This document shows positions 24,512 through 32,961 of a stretch of DNA of 64,000 bases, piece by piece (the first letter of the stretch is position 1; each line of letters begins with the position of its first letter). The stretch is from the NCBI RefSeq assembly GCF_000058485.1, contig NC_008278.1, positions 3,652,962 to 3,716,961 of the forward strand, given 5' to 3'. A program made the position numbers and the translations under genes. The DNA comes from Frankia alni ACN14a (GTDB taxonomy: Bacteria > Actinomycetota > Actinomycetes > Frankiales > Frankiaceae). The notes beneath the pieces are model-generated. The model searched no databases, had not been told where the DNA came from, and was given only the letters and a program-made list of their open reading frames with translations.

Positions 24512-26164
24512 ATGAGCTCTGCTGACGCGTCGCTGCGGCAGTGGTGGGAGCTGGTGGAAGCGCGGGCCGCGGCAACGCCGGACCTGCCGATGCTGGTGGA
24601 CAACCACGACCGCCGGATCAGCTTCGGCGAGTTCCGCGAGCTGGCCCTGCGGGTCGCCGCCGGCCTGGCCGCGACGGGGGTCGGCGCCGGCACCCAGGTG
24701 AGCTGGCAGCTGCCGACCACCATCGAAAGCGCGGTGCTGATGAGCGCGCTGTCCCGCCTGGGCGCGGTGCAGAACCCGATCATCCCCCTGCTGCGCGAGG
24801 CCGAGGTCGACTTCATCGTCGAGCAGCTCGGCACGACCCTGCTGATCGTCCCGGCGGTGTTCCGTGGCTACGACTACCGGCCGATGGCCGAGACCATCGC
24901 GGCCCGGCGCGGCCTGCGCACGATGGTCTGCGATCCCTGGCTGCCGCCAGACCCGGCGACGGCGCGGCTGACCGGCCCGCCGGTCGACACGGACTGGTTC
25001 GGCGACTTCCCGCTGCCGCTCGGGGACCCCGCCACCCTGCCCCCGCCGCCCCCGCCGCCCACCGGCGACGCCGACGCCGACGTGCGTTGGGTGTTCTACT
25101 CCTCGGGTACCACGGGCTTCCCCAAGGGAGCGCGCCACACCGACGCCTCCGTCATCGCGGGGTCGAACTCGATGGTGTCCCAGCTCGGGTTCGACGAGAC
25201 CGACGTCGCCTCGATCGCCTTCCCGATCGCCCACATCGGCGGGTCGAGCGTGCTGTCGCTGGGCCTGCGGACGGCCTGCAAGGTCGTGCTCGTCGACATC
25301 TTCGACCCCCGCACGGCCCCGCTGGCCCTGGCGCGGCACGGCTCGACGATGCTCGGCAGCGCCGCGCCGCACTTCCACGCCTACTTCAACGCCCAGGCCG
25401 CCTACAACGCCCAGCGCGCCGACGGCGACGGCCCGGAGCCGCTGTTCGCCCGGCTGCGGTTCTTCATGGCCGGCGGGGCGCCGAGCGAGCCCGGAATGCA
25501 CGACCGCGCCATCGCGGAACTCGGCGGCGACGGCCTGATGAACGGCTGGGGCCTGACCGAGTTCCCGATGGCCGGCTACCCGTCGCCCGGCGATCCGCCC
25601 GAGCGGCTGCGCACCGCCGCGGGCCGCCCGGGCCCCGGTGTGCGCATCAGCGTCCGCGACCCCGACGGCACGGAGGTCCCGCGGGGCGAGGAGGGCGAGC
25701 TGTGCATCGCCGGCCCGCAGCTGTTCGCCGGCTACGTCGACGCCTCCCTCGACGCCGAGGCCTTCACCCCCGACGGCTACTTCCACACCGGTGACCTGGG
25801 CATCCACCACCCCGAGGGCTGGCTGTACATCACCGGGCGGCTCAAGGACGTCATCGTCCGCAACGCCGAGAACATCTCCGCGCTGGAGGTGGAGAACGTC
25901 CTGCTGACCCATCCCGGCATCGCCGAGGTCGCCGTCGTCGGGCTGCCCGATCTGCGCACCGGCGAGCGGTGCGCCGCGTTCGTGGTGCAGGCCGAGGGCG
26001 CGGGCCCGCTCACCCTGCCCGACCTGGCCGCCTTCTGCCGCGAGAAGGGCCTGGCCGTCTACAAGACGCCCGAACGGCTGGAGCTGCTCGACGCCATCCC
26101 CCGCAACGCGATGGGCAAGGCGCTCAAGAAGCAGCTACGCGAGTCCGTCACCGCCACCGCCTGA
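24512..26164 (+). CDS. AMP-forming acyl/aryl-CoA ligase
   Basis: This 550-residue adenylating enzyme starts at ATG 24512 with GGGAGG upstream; the frame is open to 24392 through a repeat. The P-loop-like A3 motif is WVFYSSGTTGFPKGARHT. The A5 region is NGWGLTEFPMAGYP, the A7 hinge YFHTGDLGIHHPEGWLYITGR, and the A10 lysine lies in PRNAMGKALKKQL. It activates a carboxylate to its CoA thioester. It is closely similar to the ligase at 31402-32961; both fit the cyclohexanecarboxylate-CoA ligase-like group. The exact acid is unknown. Confidence 0.9.
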   Translation: MSSADASLRQWWELVEARAAATPDLPMLVDNHDRRISFGEFRELALRVAAGLAATGVGAGTQVSWQLPTTIESAVLMSALSRLGAVQNPIIPLLREAEVDFIVEQLGTTLLIVPAVFRGYDYRPMAETIAARRGLRTMVCDPWLPPDPATARLTGPPVDTDWFGDFPLPLGDPATLPPPPPPPTGDADADVRWVFYSSGTTGFPKGARHTDASVIAGSNSMVSQLGFDETDVASIAFPIAHIGGSSVLSLGLRTACKVVLVDIFDPRTAPLALARHGSTMLGSAAPHFHAYFNAQAAYNAQRADGDGPEPLFARLRFFMAGGAPSEPGMHDRAIAELGGDGLMNGWGLTEFPMAGYPSPGDPPERLRTAAGRPGPGVRISVRDPDGTEVPRGEEGELCIAGPQLFAGYVDASLDAEAFTPDGYFHTGDLGIHHPEGWLYITGRLKDVIVRNAENISALEVENVLLTHPGIAEVAVVGLPDLRTGERCAAFVVQAEGAGPLTLPDLAAFCREKGLAVYKTPERLELLDAIPRNAMGKALKKQLRESVTATA

Positions 26165-26237
26165 CCTCGACGGCTCGACAGCTGAGTCCCGCCCGCGGAT
26201 TCCGCGCCCAAGTCAGCCCCCGGACTCGCGTGTGGCT

Positions 26238-26260
26238 GTTCCGCGGAACACCATGATCGT
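26238..26260 (+). repeat. Copy 2 of the 23-bp dispersed repeat
   Basis: The palindrome GTTCCGCGGAAC is followed by ACCATGATCGT; one base differs from copy 3. Confidence 0.75.
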
Positions 26261-26425
26261 TTCCTGCTGTCGAGGTCAGGGCGGGGCGCGGTTCTGGCAC
26301 CGGATGGGTTCCGTCCCGCCGCGGGCTCCACGCCCGTGCCGTGCCGGTGTTGCTGCCGGGCCGGGGCGGGACTCTGCTCCGGACATGATCGGCGGGGTCC
26401 GGCCTGCGGTCCGGCGGTGCGGGCG

Positions 26426-26448
26426 GTTCCGCGGAACACCATGATCAT
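26426..26448 (+). repeat. Copy 3 of the 23-bp dispersed repeat
   Basis: The palindrome GTTCCGCGGAAC is followed by ACCATGATCAT. A GGGTTCGGG block eleven to twelve bases further on is shared with copy 1. Confidence 0.75.
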
Positions 26449-26609
26449 ATTCTGGGTTCGGGGTCGGCTGGGGTTTCGGCTGCGCCGCCGGGTGTGGGCT
26501 TCCGGCGTCGCACCCCGCCATGGTTGATCTTGGGTTGGGTTTTTGTCGGTGGTGGGTGGGACGATCGTCGTGTCCGTTGATCGATGACACCTCTGGCCCG
26601 GTGATCCTG

Positions 26610-27808
26610 ATGAGTGCAGCGTCCACGTCTCCTCTTCCTCTGCCTGTTCCCTCGGCCTCGTCGGCGTCGTCGGATGCGTCCGCGCTGATCGGGGTGGATG
26701 TGGAGGCCGCGTCGTTGGGGGAGGTGGAGGAGGTGATCTGCCGGTGGGCGGGGCGGATTGCCGCGGCGAGCTGTGGCTGGCTGCTGGCGGTCGCGGCGTT
26801 CGACCGCCGCGGTGGCTGGTCGGGGATGGGGATGGGTTCGTGTGCGCACTGGCTGGCCTGGCGGTGCGGTGTCGGCCTGCGTACGGCGCGGGAGCAGGTG
26901 GCGACGGCGCGGGCGTTGGAGGGTCTTCCGATGGTGCGGGCGGCGTTCGCGGCGGGCACGGTGTCGTATGCGAAGGTGCGGGCGGTGACCCGGGTCGCCG
27001 AGCCCGCGACGGAGGAGCTGTGGCTGGCCCGTGCCCGACGGTGCTCGGCCGGTCAGGTGGAACGGCTGGTCCGTTCCTACCGGCAGGCCAACGGTGATCC
27101 GAAGGTTCGGCGGGCCGTACGGCGGGTGGCGTGGACGTTCGACGGCGACGGGATGCTGTGTCTGCGGGCGGTCCTGTCCCCGGACGAGGGCGCCCGGTTG
27201 ATCGCCGCGTTGGACGCCGCCCGGACCAGTCTCGAGGACACCACGGCCCTACCCGGCGACCATCCCCCAGCAGACGGCGGCACGGGGGGCGACGTGGGTG
27301 AGGTGCCCGCGGATGGGGAGAGGGTCGTGGCGGCGCGGGATCGGCAGCGGGACGCCGATGCATCCGGGCGTTGCTCACCGACCCGGACGGCAATCCGTTG
27401 CATCTCGGGCGGCGGCAGCGTCAGCCCGGGCAGCGGCTTCGTGACGCGGTCTACCTGCGCGACCAGGGGCGCTGCCAGTACCCGGGCTGCGGTCACACCC
27501 GCTGGTTGCACCTGCATCACCTCACCTGGTGGGGCCGCGGGGGTGACACCGACATCGACCGGCTGCTGCTGCTCTGTTCGACCCATCATCGGGCGGTGCA
27601 CGACGACGACATCAGCCTCGGCCGCGACGCGGACGGGACCGTCACCGCGCGGACCGTCGACGGCCGTGTCCTCGTCGCAGCACCACCGGTCCTGCCCGGG
27701 TCCGAGCCGGCGGGGATCCTCGCCCGCGCGACCCGCCACGTCGACCCCACCGCGATCCACACCCGCGACGGAGGACGCCTCCGCCGCGGTCGCCTCGTGG
27801 GGAGGTGA
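26610..27808 (+). pseudogene. Broken 13E12-family DUF222/HNH gene
   Basis: The N-terminal part (ATG 26610 to about 27300) reads as a DUF222 region with CGVGLRTAREQVATARALEG, AGTVSYAKVRAVTRVAEP and VLSPDEGARLIAALDAAR. The HNH part is in a different frame: from about 27362 it reads IRALLTDPDGNPLHLGR, then CQYPGCGHTRWLHLHHLTWW and LLLLCSTHHRAVHDDD, ending at 27808. Only about 45 codons separate the two, whereas related proteins have a longer middle section. A frameshift and probably an internal deletion near 27290-27365 therefore inactivated the gene. It is of a different subfamily from the two intact 13E12 genes in the window. Confidence 0.8.
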
Positions 27809-27830
27809 CCGCGGCCGGAAGGCGTCAGGG

Positions 27831-29549
27831 TCAGGAACGCGGGCTGGCCGTGGGTGGGGAGAGCGGGCCCGGGGCGTCGCCGAGGGCAGCGGCGGGCGGC
27901 ACTCCCAGCAGAGAACGCAGCCGCCGCGTCGTGGCCTCCAGCTCCGCGGCCGGGCAGACCGCCAGCACGTACCGGTCTGGGCGCAGGATGATGATCTCGT
28001 CGGCAGGGCGGCCCAGGCGCAGGTCGCGGAAGGCACCGTCGATGTCGCGCACCAGCAGCGATCCGGTCGCCGGCTCGGCGTTCGCGGTGGCGGCGGTCGC
28101 CGTCGCGGTGGCGGCGCTGTCCTCCGCGGCCGCGCCGCGCCGCGCGGTGCGGGCCGGGTCGACCCGGATGGTCAGCGCGCCCAGCGCCTGCCAGAACGCC
28201 AGACCCTCCGCGGACAGCGCCGCGGCCGGGTCGCGCCCGAGGCCGATGACGGCGAACGACGGCCCGACGACGTCGTCGAGCTTCATCCGCAGCCGGTCGG
28301 CGGTCTCCACCGACGGCTGGCCGAACATCCGGCCCACCGGGGAGCCCTTGTCCGGGGCGGCCGGAGCCAGGACCGCGCCCTCGGTGTAGCGGGGCAGTGG
28401 CTTGTACTTCATCTGCAGGATGTAGTCCCGCGCCCCCGGGATGCGCTGGACGCCGACGAAGAACGCGTCGCGGACCCGCTCGGTGAGCCGGTTGCGCGGC
28501 TCGTACATCGCGCCGACCCGGGTGGCGAAGGAGACCATGGTCTCGGCGTGGGCGCGCCGCTCGGCGTCGTAGCTGTCGAGGAGGCGTTCGTCGGCGCGGC
28601 CGGCGAGGACCGCGGCGAGCTTCCAGCCGAGGTTCGTCGCGTCCCGGATCCCGGAGTTCATCCCCTGGCCGAAGAACGGCGGCTGCAGGTGGGCGGCGTC
28701 GCCGGCGAGGAACACGGGGCCGACCCGGAAGGTCGTGGCGATGCGGGAGTGGTGCCAGTAGATCCGCCGCCGGGAGATCCGCGGCATCGGCGTGTCCCGG
28801 TAGTGCTTGGCGAGCAGGCCCATGACGACCTCGTCGGTGACCATCCGCTCGTCGGTCTCGTCGGGCAGCAGCTTGAACTCGAAGCGGCGGTGCCCGTAGG
28901 GCAGCGGGATCGTCATCGACGGGCGGACCGGGTCGCAGTGCACCGCCGAGTAGGGCGCGTCGAGCTGGTCGTCGGAGACGTCGACCACCAGCCACTTCGA
29001 CGGGTTCGTTTCGCCGACGAGCTCGACGCCGACGCTGCGGCGCACGAAGCTGCGCCCGCCGTCGGCGCCGACGAGGTAGCGGGCGGTGACGGTGACGTCC
29101 TCACCGCCACGCGTGCCGGTGAGCACCACGCCGTCGGCGGTGCGCTCCAGCCCGGTCACCTCCGTGTCGGCGTACAGCCGCACGCCGGGGAAGCGGTCGA
29201 GCCCGCGGCGCAGCGTCGCCTCCATCAGCGGCTGGAAGAACAGGTTGCGCCGCGGCCAGCCGAACGGCTGCCCGCTCGGCCCCACGTGCGCGAGGACCTT
29301 GCCCTGCGAGTTGTGGTAGCGGATCGGGGCGTTCTGGATGCAGTCGGCGAGCACCTCGTGGACCAGGCCGACGGTCTGGAACGTCCTTAACGACTCGTCG
29401 TCCACGGCGACGGCCCGCGGATAGTCGATGACCCCGGACTCCCGGTCGAGCACGACGGTGCTGACCCCGTAGGTGCCCAGCAGGTTGGCGAGCGTCACCC
29501 CGCACGGTCCCGCGCCGACGATCGCCACATCGGCCGATTCGCTGATCAT
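27831..29549 (-). CDS. FAD-dependent aromatic hydroxylase (MhpA/PheA type)
   Basis: This 572-residue class A flavoprotein monooxygenase starts at ATG 29549 after CGAGGAG. FAD binding is shown by VAIVGAGPCGVTLANLLG (residues 12-17 GAGPCG), the DG motif by LVGADGGRSFVRRSVG, and the GD motif by VFLAGDAAHLQPPFFGQGMNSG. DYPRAVAVDDESLRTFQ and the thioredoxin-like C-terminal region resemble 3-(3-hydroxyphenyl)propionate hydroxylase (MhpA). It would add an ortho hydroxyl to a phenol, giving a catechol for the extradiol dioxygenase at 38874-39434. The run of Ala/Thr around residues 455-490 is a low-complexity insert. Confidence 0.9.
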   Translation of the reverse strand: MISESADVAIVGAGPCGVTLANLLGTYGVSTVVLDRESGVIDYPRAVAVDDESLRTFQTVGLVHEVLADCIQNAPIRYHNSQGKVLAHVGPSGQPFGWPRRNLFFQPLMEATLRRGLDRFPGVRLYADTEVTGLERTADGVVLTGTRGGEDVTVTARYLVGADGGRSFVRRSVGVELVGETNPSKWLVVDVSDDQLDAPYSAVHCDPVRPSMTIPLPYGHRRFEFKLLPDETDERMVTDEVVMGLLAKHYRDTPMPRISRRRIYWHHSRIATTFRVGPVFLAGDAAHLQPPFFGQGMNSGIRDATNLGWKLAAVLAGRADERLLDSYDAERRAHAETMVSFATRVGAMYEPRNRLTERVRDAFFVGVQRIPGARDYILQMKYKPLPRYTEGAVLAPAAPDKGSPVGRMFGQPSVETADRLRMKLDDVVGPSFAVIGLGRDPAAALSAEGLAFWQALGALTIRVDPARTARRGAAAEDSAATATATAATANAEPATGSLLVRDIDGAFRDLRLGRPADEIIILRPDRYVLAVCPAAELEATTRRLRSLLGVPPAAALGDAPGPLSPPTASPRS

Positions 29550-29646
29550 TACCGTCTCCTCGTTCCCGCCCGGCTTGGTCGCTGTCCTGCGGTGTGTGTC
29601 CTGTGCTTGTCCTGCCGCCCGCCGTGGCCCTGGTACTGCAACGGTG

Positions 29647-29844
29647 CTAGTCGGCCAGGACGGAGATGGCCTGCTGGGGGCAGGCGGCGACGCCGCGGCG
29701 GGCGTCGTCCTCGGCGCCCGCGGGCACGGCGACGTCGCCGTTGAGCGCGGTGAAGCCGTCGTCGTCGAGCGGGTAGAGCTCCGGGTTCACCAGGTAGCAC
29801 TGGCCGTGCCCGGAGCACTCCTGCTGCTCCATGTGGATACGCAT
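29647..29844 (-). CDS. Small ferredoxin with a CxxHxxC cluster motif
   Basis: This 65-residue protein is the size of P450-type single-cluster ferredoxins. The cluster ligands are in CSGHGQC (Cys10, Cys16) and AACPQQAI (Cys55). His13 occupies the position that is Cys in classical 4Fe-4S ferredoxins. Similar His-containing motifs occur in mycobacterial P450 ferredoxins that carry a 3Fe-4S or 4Fe-4S cluster. LYPLDDDGFTAL is also typical. It lies between an aromatic hydroxylase and a crotonase and could feed the Rieske oxygenase or the P450; the FprA-type enzyme is a possible reductase. Confidence 0.88.
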   Translation of the reverse strand: MRIHMEQQECSGHGQCYLVNPELYPLDDDGFTALNGDVAVPAGAEDDARRGVAACPQQAISVLAD

Positions 29845-29912
29845 GTGGTGGTCGTCCTCGTGGGCTGGGGTGGGAGTCGGCTGGGGTGGGAGTCGGCTGG
29901 GCGTCGAGCCGG

Positions 29913-30692
29913 TCAGCGGAAGCGGGGCTTGCGCTTCACGTTCGGCGGAACGGGGCTGCCGCCGCGGTTGCCGCGCTGGGTGTAAGACAGCCCGGCCCGC
30001 TGGGCCAGCGACGGGGTCATGTCCAGGGACTCCCAGATGGCGCGGATGGTGCCCTGGATGGCCTCCGGGCGGCGCGCGGCGATCTCGGCGGCGAGTTCCG
30101 CGGCCCGCGGCCAGAGCTGCTCGCGGGATACCACCTCGGTGACGATACCCAGTCGCAGTGCCGTCTCGGCGGTGATCCGCTCGTCGTTGCCCAGCAGCGC
30201 CCAGCGCAGCACGTCGCCCAGGGGGATGTTGCGGGCGAGCATCCCGAGCGGCTCCAGCGCGGAGACGAGACCGCCGTTGGCGTGCGGGTCGAAGAAGGTG
30301 GCGTCCTCGGAGCAGATGATGATGTCCGACTCGTTGAGGAAGTACATGGCGCCGCCGGCGGCGATACCGTGCACCGCGGTGATCACGGGCTTCCAGACGA
30401 ACTGCTTGCGCGGGCCGAGGCGGACCCCGGGGTCCTCCTGGTTCCACTGGTTCTGGTCGTTCCACCAGGGGCCCTCCTGGATGTCCAGCCCCGTGCAGAA
30501 CGCGCGCTCGCCGGCGGCGCGCAGGACGGCGACGCGCACGTCGTCGTCGTCGCGGACCTCGTGCCAGACCGCCTCCATCTCCAGCGTCATCGTCTCCGTG
30601 AAGGAGTTGAGTCGCTCGGGGCGGTTGAGGGTGATGGTCGCGACGTGGTCGTCGACCTCGTACAGGACGGTCGTGAGGTCCTTGAGCGGCAT
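29913..30692 (-). CDS. Enoyl-CoA hydratase/isomerase (crotonase family)
   Basis: This 259-residue crotonase starts at ATG 30692 after GAGG. The oxyanion-hole strand is ERAFCTGLDIQEGPWW and the second one AVHGIAAGGAMYFLNESDIIICSEDATFFDPH. The usual catalytic glutamates of hydratases are not obvious in VSALEPLGMLARNIPLG, where Glu is kept at one position only, so isomerase or C-C lyase chemistry is possible. The C-terminal tail (GGSPVPPNVKRKPRFR) is basic. It lies 61 bases from the isochorismatase-like gene and belongs to the leftward aromatic/acyl-CoA run. Confidence 0.88.
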   Translation of the reverse strand: MPLKDLTTVLYEVDDHVATITLNRPERLNSFTETMTLEMEAVWHEVRDDDDVRVAVLRAAGERAFCTGLDIQEGPWWNDQNQWNQEDPGVRLGPRKQFVWKPVITAVHGIAAGGAMYFLNESDIIICSEDATFFDPHANGGLVSALEPLGMLARNIPLGDVLRWALLGNDERITAETALRLGIVTEVVSREQLWPRAAELAAEIAARRPEAIQGTIRAIWESLDMTPSLAQRAGLSYTQRGNRGGSPVPPNVKRKPRFR

Positions 30693-30752
30693 GAATGATC
30701 CTCGGGAGTGGGCGAGCCGGCTGGGCTGGACGGTGGGGGAGTGGGTCAGGGA

Positions 30753-31382
30753 TCAGGGGCCGGCGTCCCCGGCGCCGGCGCCCGCCTTCAGCTCGGCCAC
30801 GACCTCGTCGACGGTGGTGATCCTCGTGACCATGGCCAGGAAGTTGTCGAGCATGAACCGGTGGGTCTCGGCGGAGGCGCCCGCGGTGGCGTCCTCGGGC
30901 AGCACCACGTGGTAGCCGCGGTTGACCGCCTCCAGCGCGAGCCCCGGGATCGCGACGTTCGTCGACACGCCGGCGACGACCAGGACGCGGGTGTCGGTCA
31001 GCCGCAGCATCGCGTCGAGGTCGGTGCCGTAGAAGGCGGTGAGCCCCGTCGCGCGGCTGCTGACCAGGTCGCCCTCGCGCGGGGTCGCGGGCTCGGGGAC
31101 CTCGACGTCCACGCTGCCGGCGATCATCGTCCGGCGCTTGATGGCCATCGCGGACAGCGCCGAGTTCGCGCGCAGGCCGACCAGGTCGGGCCGGTGCTCG
31201 ATGATGGCGTGCACCACCGGCAGGCCGGCGGCGCGGAACGCCTCCGCGAGCACGCCGATGCGGGCGCCGACGTCCCGCGACGCGGCCTGCTCGGCGAGCG
31301 CGGGCAGCCGGCTCACCGCCGGATCCACGATGCCGCGCTGGAACTCGCTGATGACCAGCGCCGGCCGGCCGATGATGAGCAT
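30753..31382 (-). CDS. Isochorismatase-fold protein with altered catalytic triad
   Basis: This 209-residue protein has the cysteine-hydrolase (isochorismatase-like) fold: RPALVISEFQRGIVDP, GLPVVHAIIEHRPD, TAFYGTDLDAMLR and VLVVAGVSTNVAIPGLALEAVNRGY. Hydrolases of this family use Asp-Lys-Cys. Here the Asp position of the usual IDMQ reads SEFQ (Glu13). The Lys region reads SSRATGLTAF with no lysine. The Cys position in TNxC reads TNVA (Ala144). It is thus unlikely to work as a standard amidohydrolase; it may bind a ligand or use other chemistry. It lies 19 bases after a CoA ligase stop and is probably co-transcribed. Confidence 0.85.
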   Translation of the reverse strand: MLIIGRPALVISEFQRGIVDPAVSRLPALAEQAASRDVGARIGVLAEAFRAAGLPVVHAIIEHRPDLVGLRANSALSAMAIKRRTMIAGSVDVEVPEPATPREGDLVSSRATGLTAFYGTDLDAMLRLTDTRVLVVAGVSTNVAIPGLALEAVNRGYHVVLPEDATAGASAETHRFMLDNFLAMVTRITTVDEVVAELKAGAGAGDAGP

Positions 31383-31401
31383 GCTGATCGTCCTTAGGTG
31401 G

Positions 31402-32961
31402 TCAGACGCCGATGCGCCGGCGCAGGTCGGGCAGGGCGACCTTGCCCATCGCGTTGCGCGGCAGCGCCTCGACGATCTCGAGCCGCTCCGGGAGCTTGCG
31501 CTTGTTCAGGCCGCCGGCGAGCAGGTGGTCGCAGAGCTGGGACAGCGTCGGCGGCGTGGCGGCGTCCGCGGGCACGACCACGGCGCAGACCCGTTCGCCC
31601 GTCACCGGATCCGGCACGCCGAGCACGGCCACGTCGGCGACTGCGGGGTGGGCGGCCAGCGGCTCGGAGACCTCCCGGGCGGAGATGTTCTCCATGTTCC
31701 GGATGATCACCTCCTTGAGTCGGCCGGTGACGGTGAGGTAGGACCGCTCGTCGACGAAACCGAGGTCGCCGGTGCGGAAGAAGCCGTCGGCGTCGAACGC
31801 GTCGGCGTCGAGGGCGGCGTCGACGTAGCCGAGCATGAGCTGCGGGCCGCGGACCCGGATCTCCCCGGACTCCCCGGGGTCGGCACGCGATCCGTCGGGG
31901 CGTACGACGACGACCTCGGCGCCCTCGCCGGGCGGACCCTCGGTGCTCGCGTGGTCGGCGTCGGCGTCGTCCGCCCGCCCCCAGCAGACGTACGGGCATT
32001 CGGTCATCCCGTAGCCGGAGACGACGCCCACCCCGCCGAGGGCGTCGCGGACTTCGGCATGCAGGCTCGCCGGACGCGGGGAGCCGCCGCAGAGGAACAC
32101 CCGCGCCCGCGGGAACAGCCGCGCATGCGGGGCGGCGGCCTGGCGGGCCAGGTAGGCCCGGATGAACGGCACCCCGGACCCGACGATCGTCACGCCGTGG
32201 GCGGCGAGCAGGTCCGGGGTGCTCGCCGGGTCGAACACCTCGGCGGTCACCAGCGAACTGCCGCAGCGCAGCGCCGTGAGCAGGTGGGCAAGCCCGCCGA
32301 TGTGGGCGATCGGCGCCAGCACCGCGACCCGGTCGTCGGCCGAGACCGCCAGCGCGTCGCTGAACGTGGTGGACGCGGCGAGCAGCGCCCGGTCGGTGTG
32401 CCGGGCGCCCTTGGGGGCCGAGGTGGTGCCCGAGGTGTAGAGCAGCCAGCGCACCGGCGCCGCCGCCAACGGCCCGGACCCGTCGGCCGAGTCTGGCGAA
32501 TCAGGGGGGAGGCCGGCGGGGTCGGCGTCGGCCAGCTCGGCCGCGTCGGCCACGTCGAGGCCGGGCACCTCGGCGGCGACGGCGCGGGCCATGGCGAGGT
32601 GGTCGAACCCGCGGAAGCTCGCCGCGACGACGAGCAGCCGAGCGCCGGCCTGCCGGGTGATGAACCCGACCTCGCGCTCGCGCAGCATCGTCACCAGCGG
32701 GTTCTGGACCGCGCCCAGCCGGCTGAGCGCCGCGGCGAGGACCATCGTCGAGATCCGGTTCGGCAGCTGCCAGGACACGACGTCGTCGCGGCCGACGCCG
32801 CGCGCCGCGAGCCCCGCGGCGAGCCGCTCGGCCCGGTCGCGGAACTGCGCGAACGTGACCCGATCCCCGCCCGCGTCCACCGCGAGCGGGGCGTCGGGGG
32901 TCAGCGCCGCCCGCGTGCGGGCGAGCTCCCAGAGCGACGCCACTCCCGGCGCCGGGCTCAC
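31402..32961 (-). CDS. AMP-forming acyl/aryl-CoA ligase
   Basis: This 519-residue adenylating enzyme uses GTG 32961, which overlaps the preceding stop (GTGA), so it is translationally coupled to the upstream ligase. Motifs are WLLYTSGTTSAPKGARHT, VSGYGMTECPYVCWG, FFRTGDLGFVDERSYLTVTGRLKE and the C-terminal lysine in PRNAMGKVALPDL. The N-terminal half (VVSWQLPNRISTMVL, SRLGAVQNPLVTMLRE) is nearly the same in pattern as the ligase at 24512-26164, making them paralogues. Two ligases in tandem suggest activation of the parent acid and of a later intermediate. Confidence 0.9.
   Translation of the reverse strand: MSPAPGVASLWELARTRAALTPDAPLAVDAGGDRVTFAQFRDRAERLAAGLAARGVGRDDVVSWQLPNRISTMVLAAALSRLGAVQNPLVTMLREREVGFITRQAGARLLVVAASFRGFDHLAMARAVAAEVPGLDVADAAELADADPAGLPPDSPDSADGSGPLAAAPVRWLLYTSGTTSAPKGARHTDRALLAASTTFSDALAVSADDRVAVLAPIAHIGGLAHLLTALRCGSSLVTAEVFDPASTPDLLAAHGVTIVGSGVPFIRAYLARQAAAPHARLFPRARVFLCGGSPRPASLHAEVRDALGGVGVVSGYGMTECPYVCWGRADDADADHASTEGPPGEGAEVVVVRPDGSRADPGESGEIRVRGPQLMLGYVDAALDADAFDADGFFRTGDLGFVDERSYLTVTGRLKEVIIRNMENISAREVSEPLAAHPAVADVAVLGVPDPVTGERVCAVVVPADAATPPTLSQLCDHLLAGGLNKRKLPERLEIVEALPRNAMGKVALPDLRRRIGV

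Larger units (their letters stand above)
26165..26609. other. 445-base gap before the 13E12 pseudogene
   Basis: No gene was recognised. The gap carries two same-orientation copies of the 23-bp palindromic repeat, 188 bases apart. No LexA box was found before the pseudogene, unlike its two intact relatives. Confidence 0.6.

Noticed and set aside
26520-29390. Plus-strand open frame continuing from the 13E12 pseudogene across the FAD hydroxylase
   Set aside because: Only the first 230 or so codons after 26610 match DUF222; the rest is antisense to a clear flavoprotein gene.
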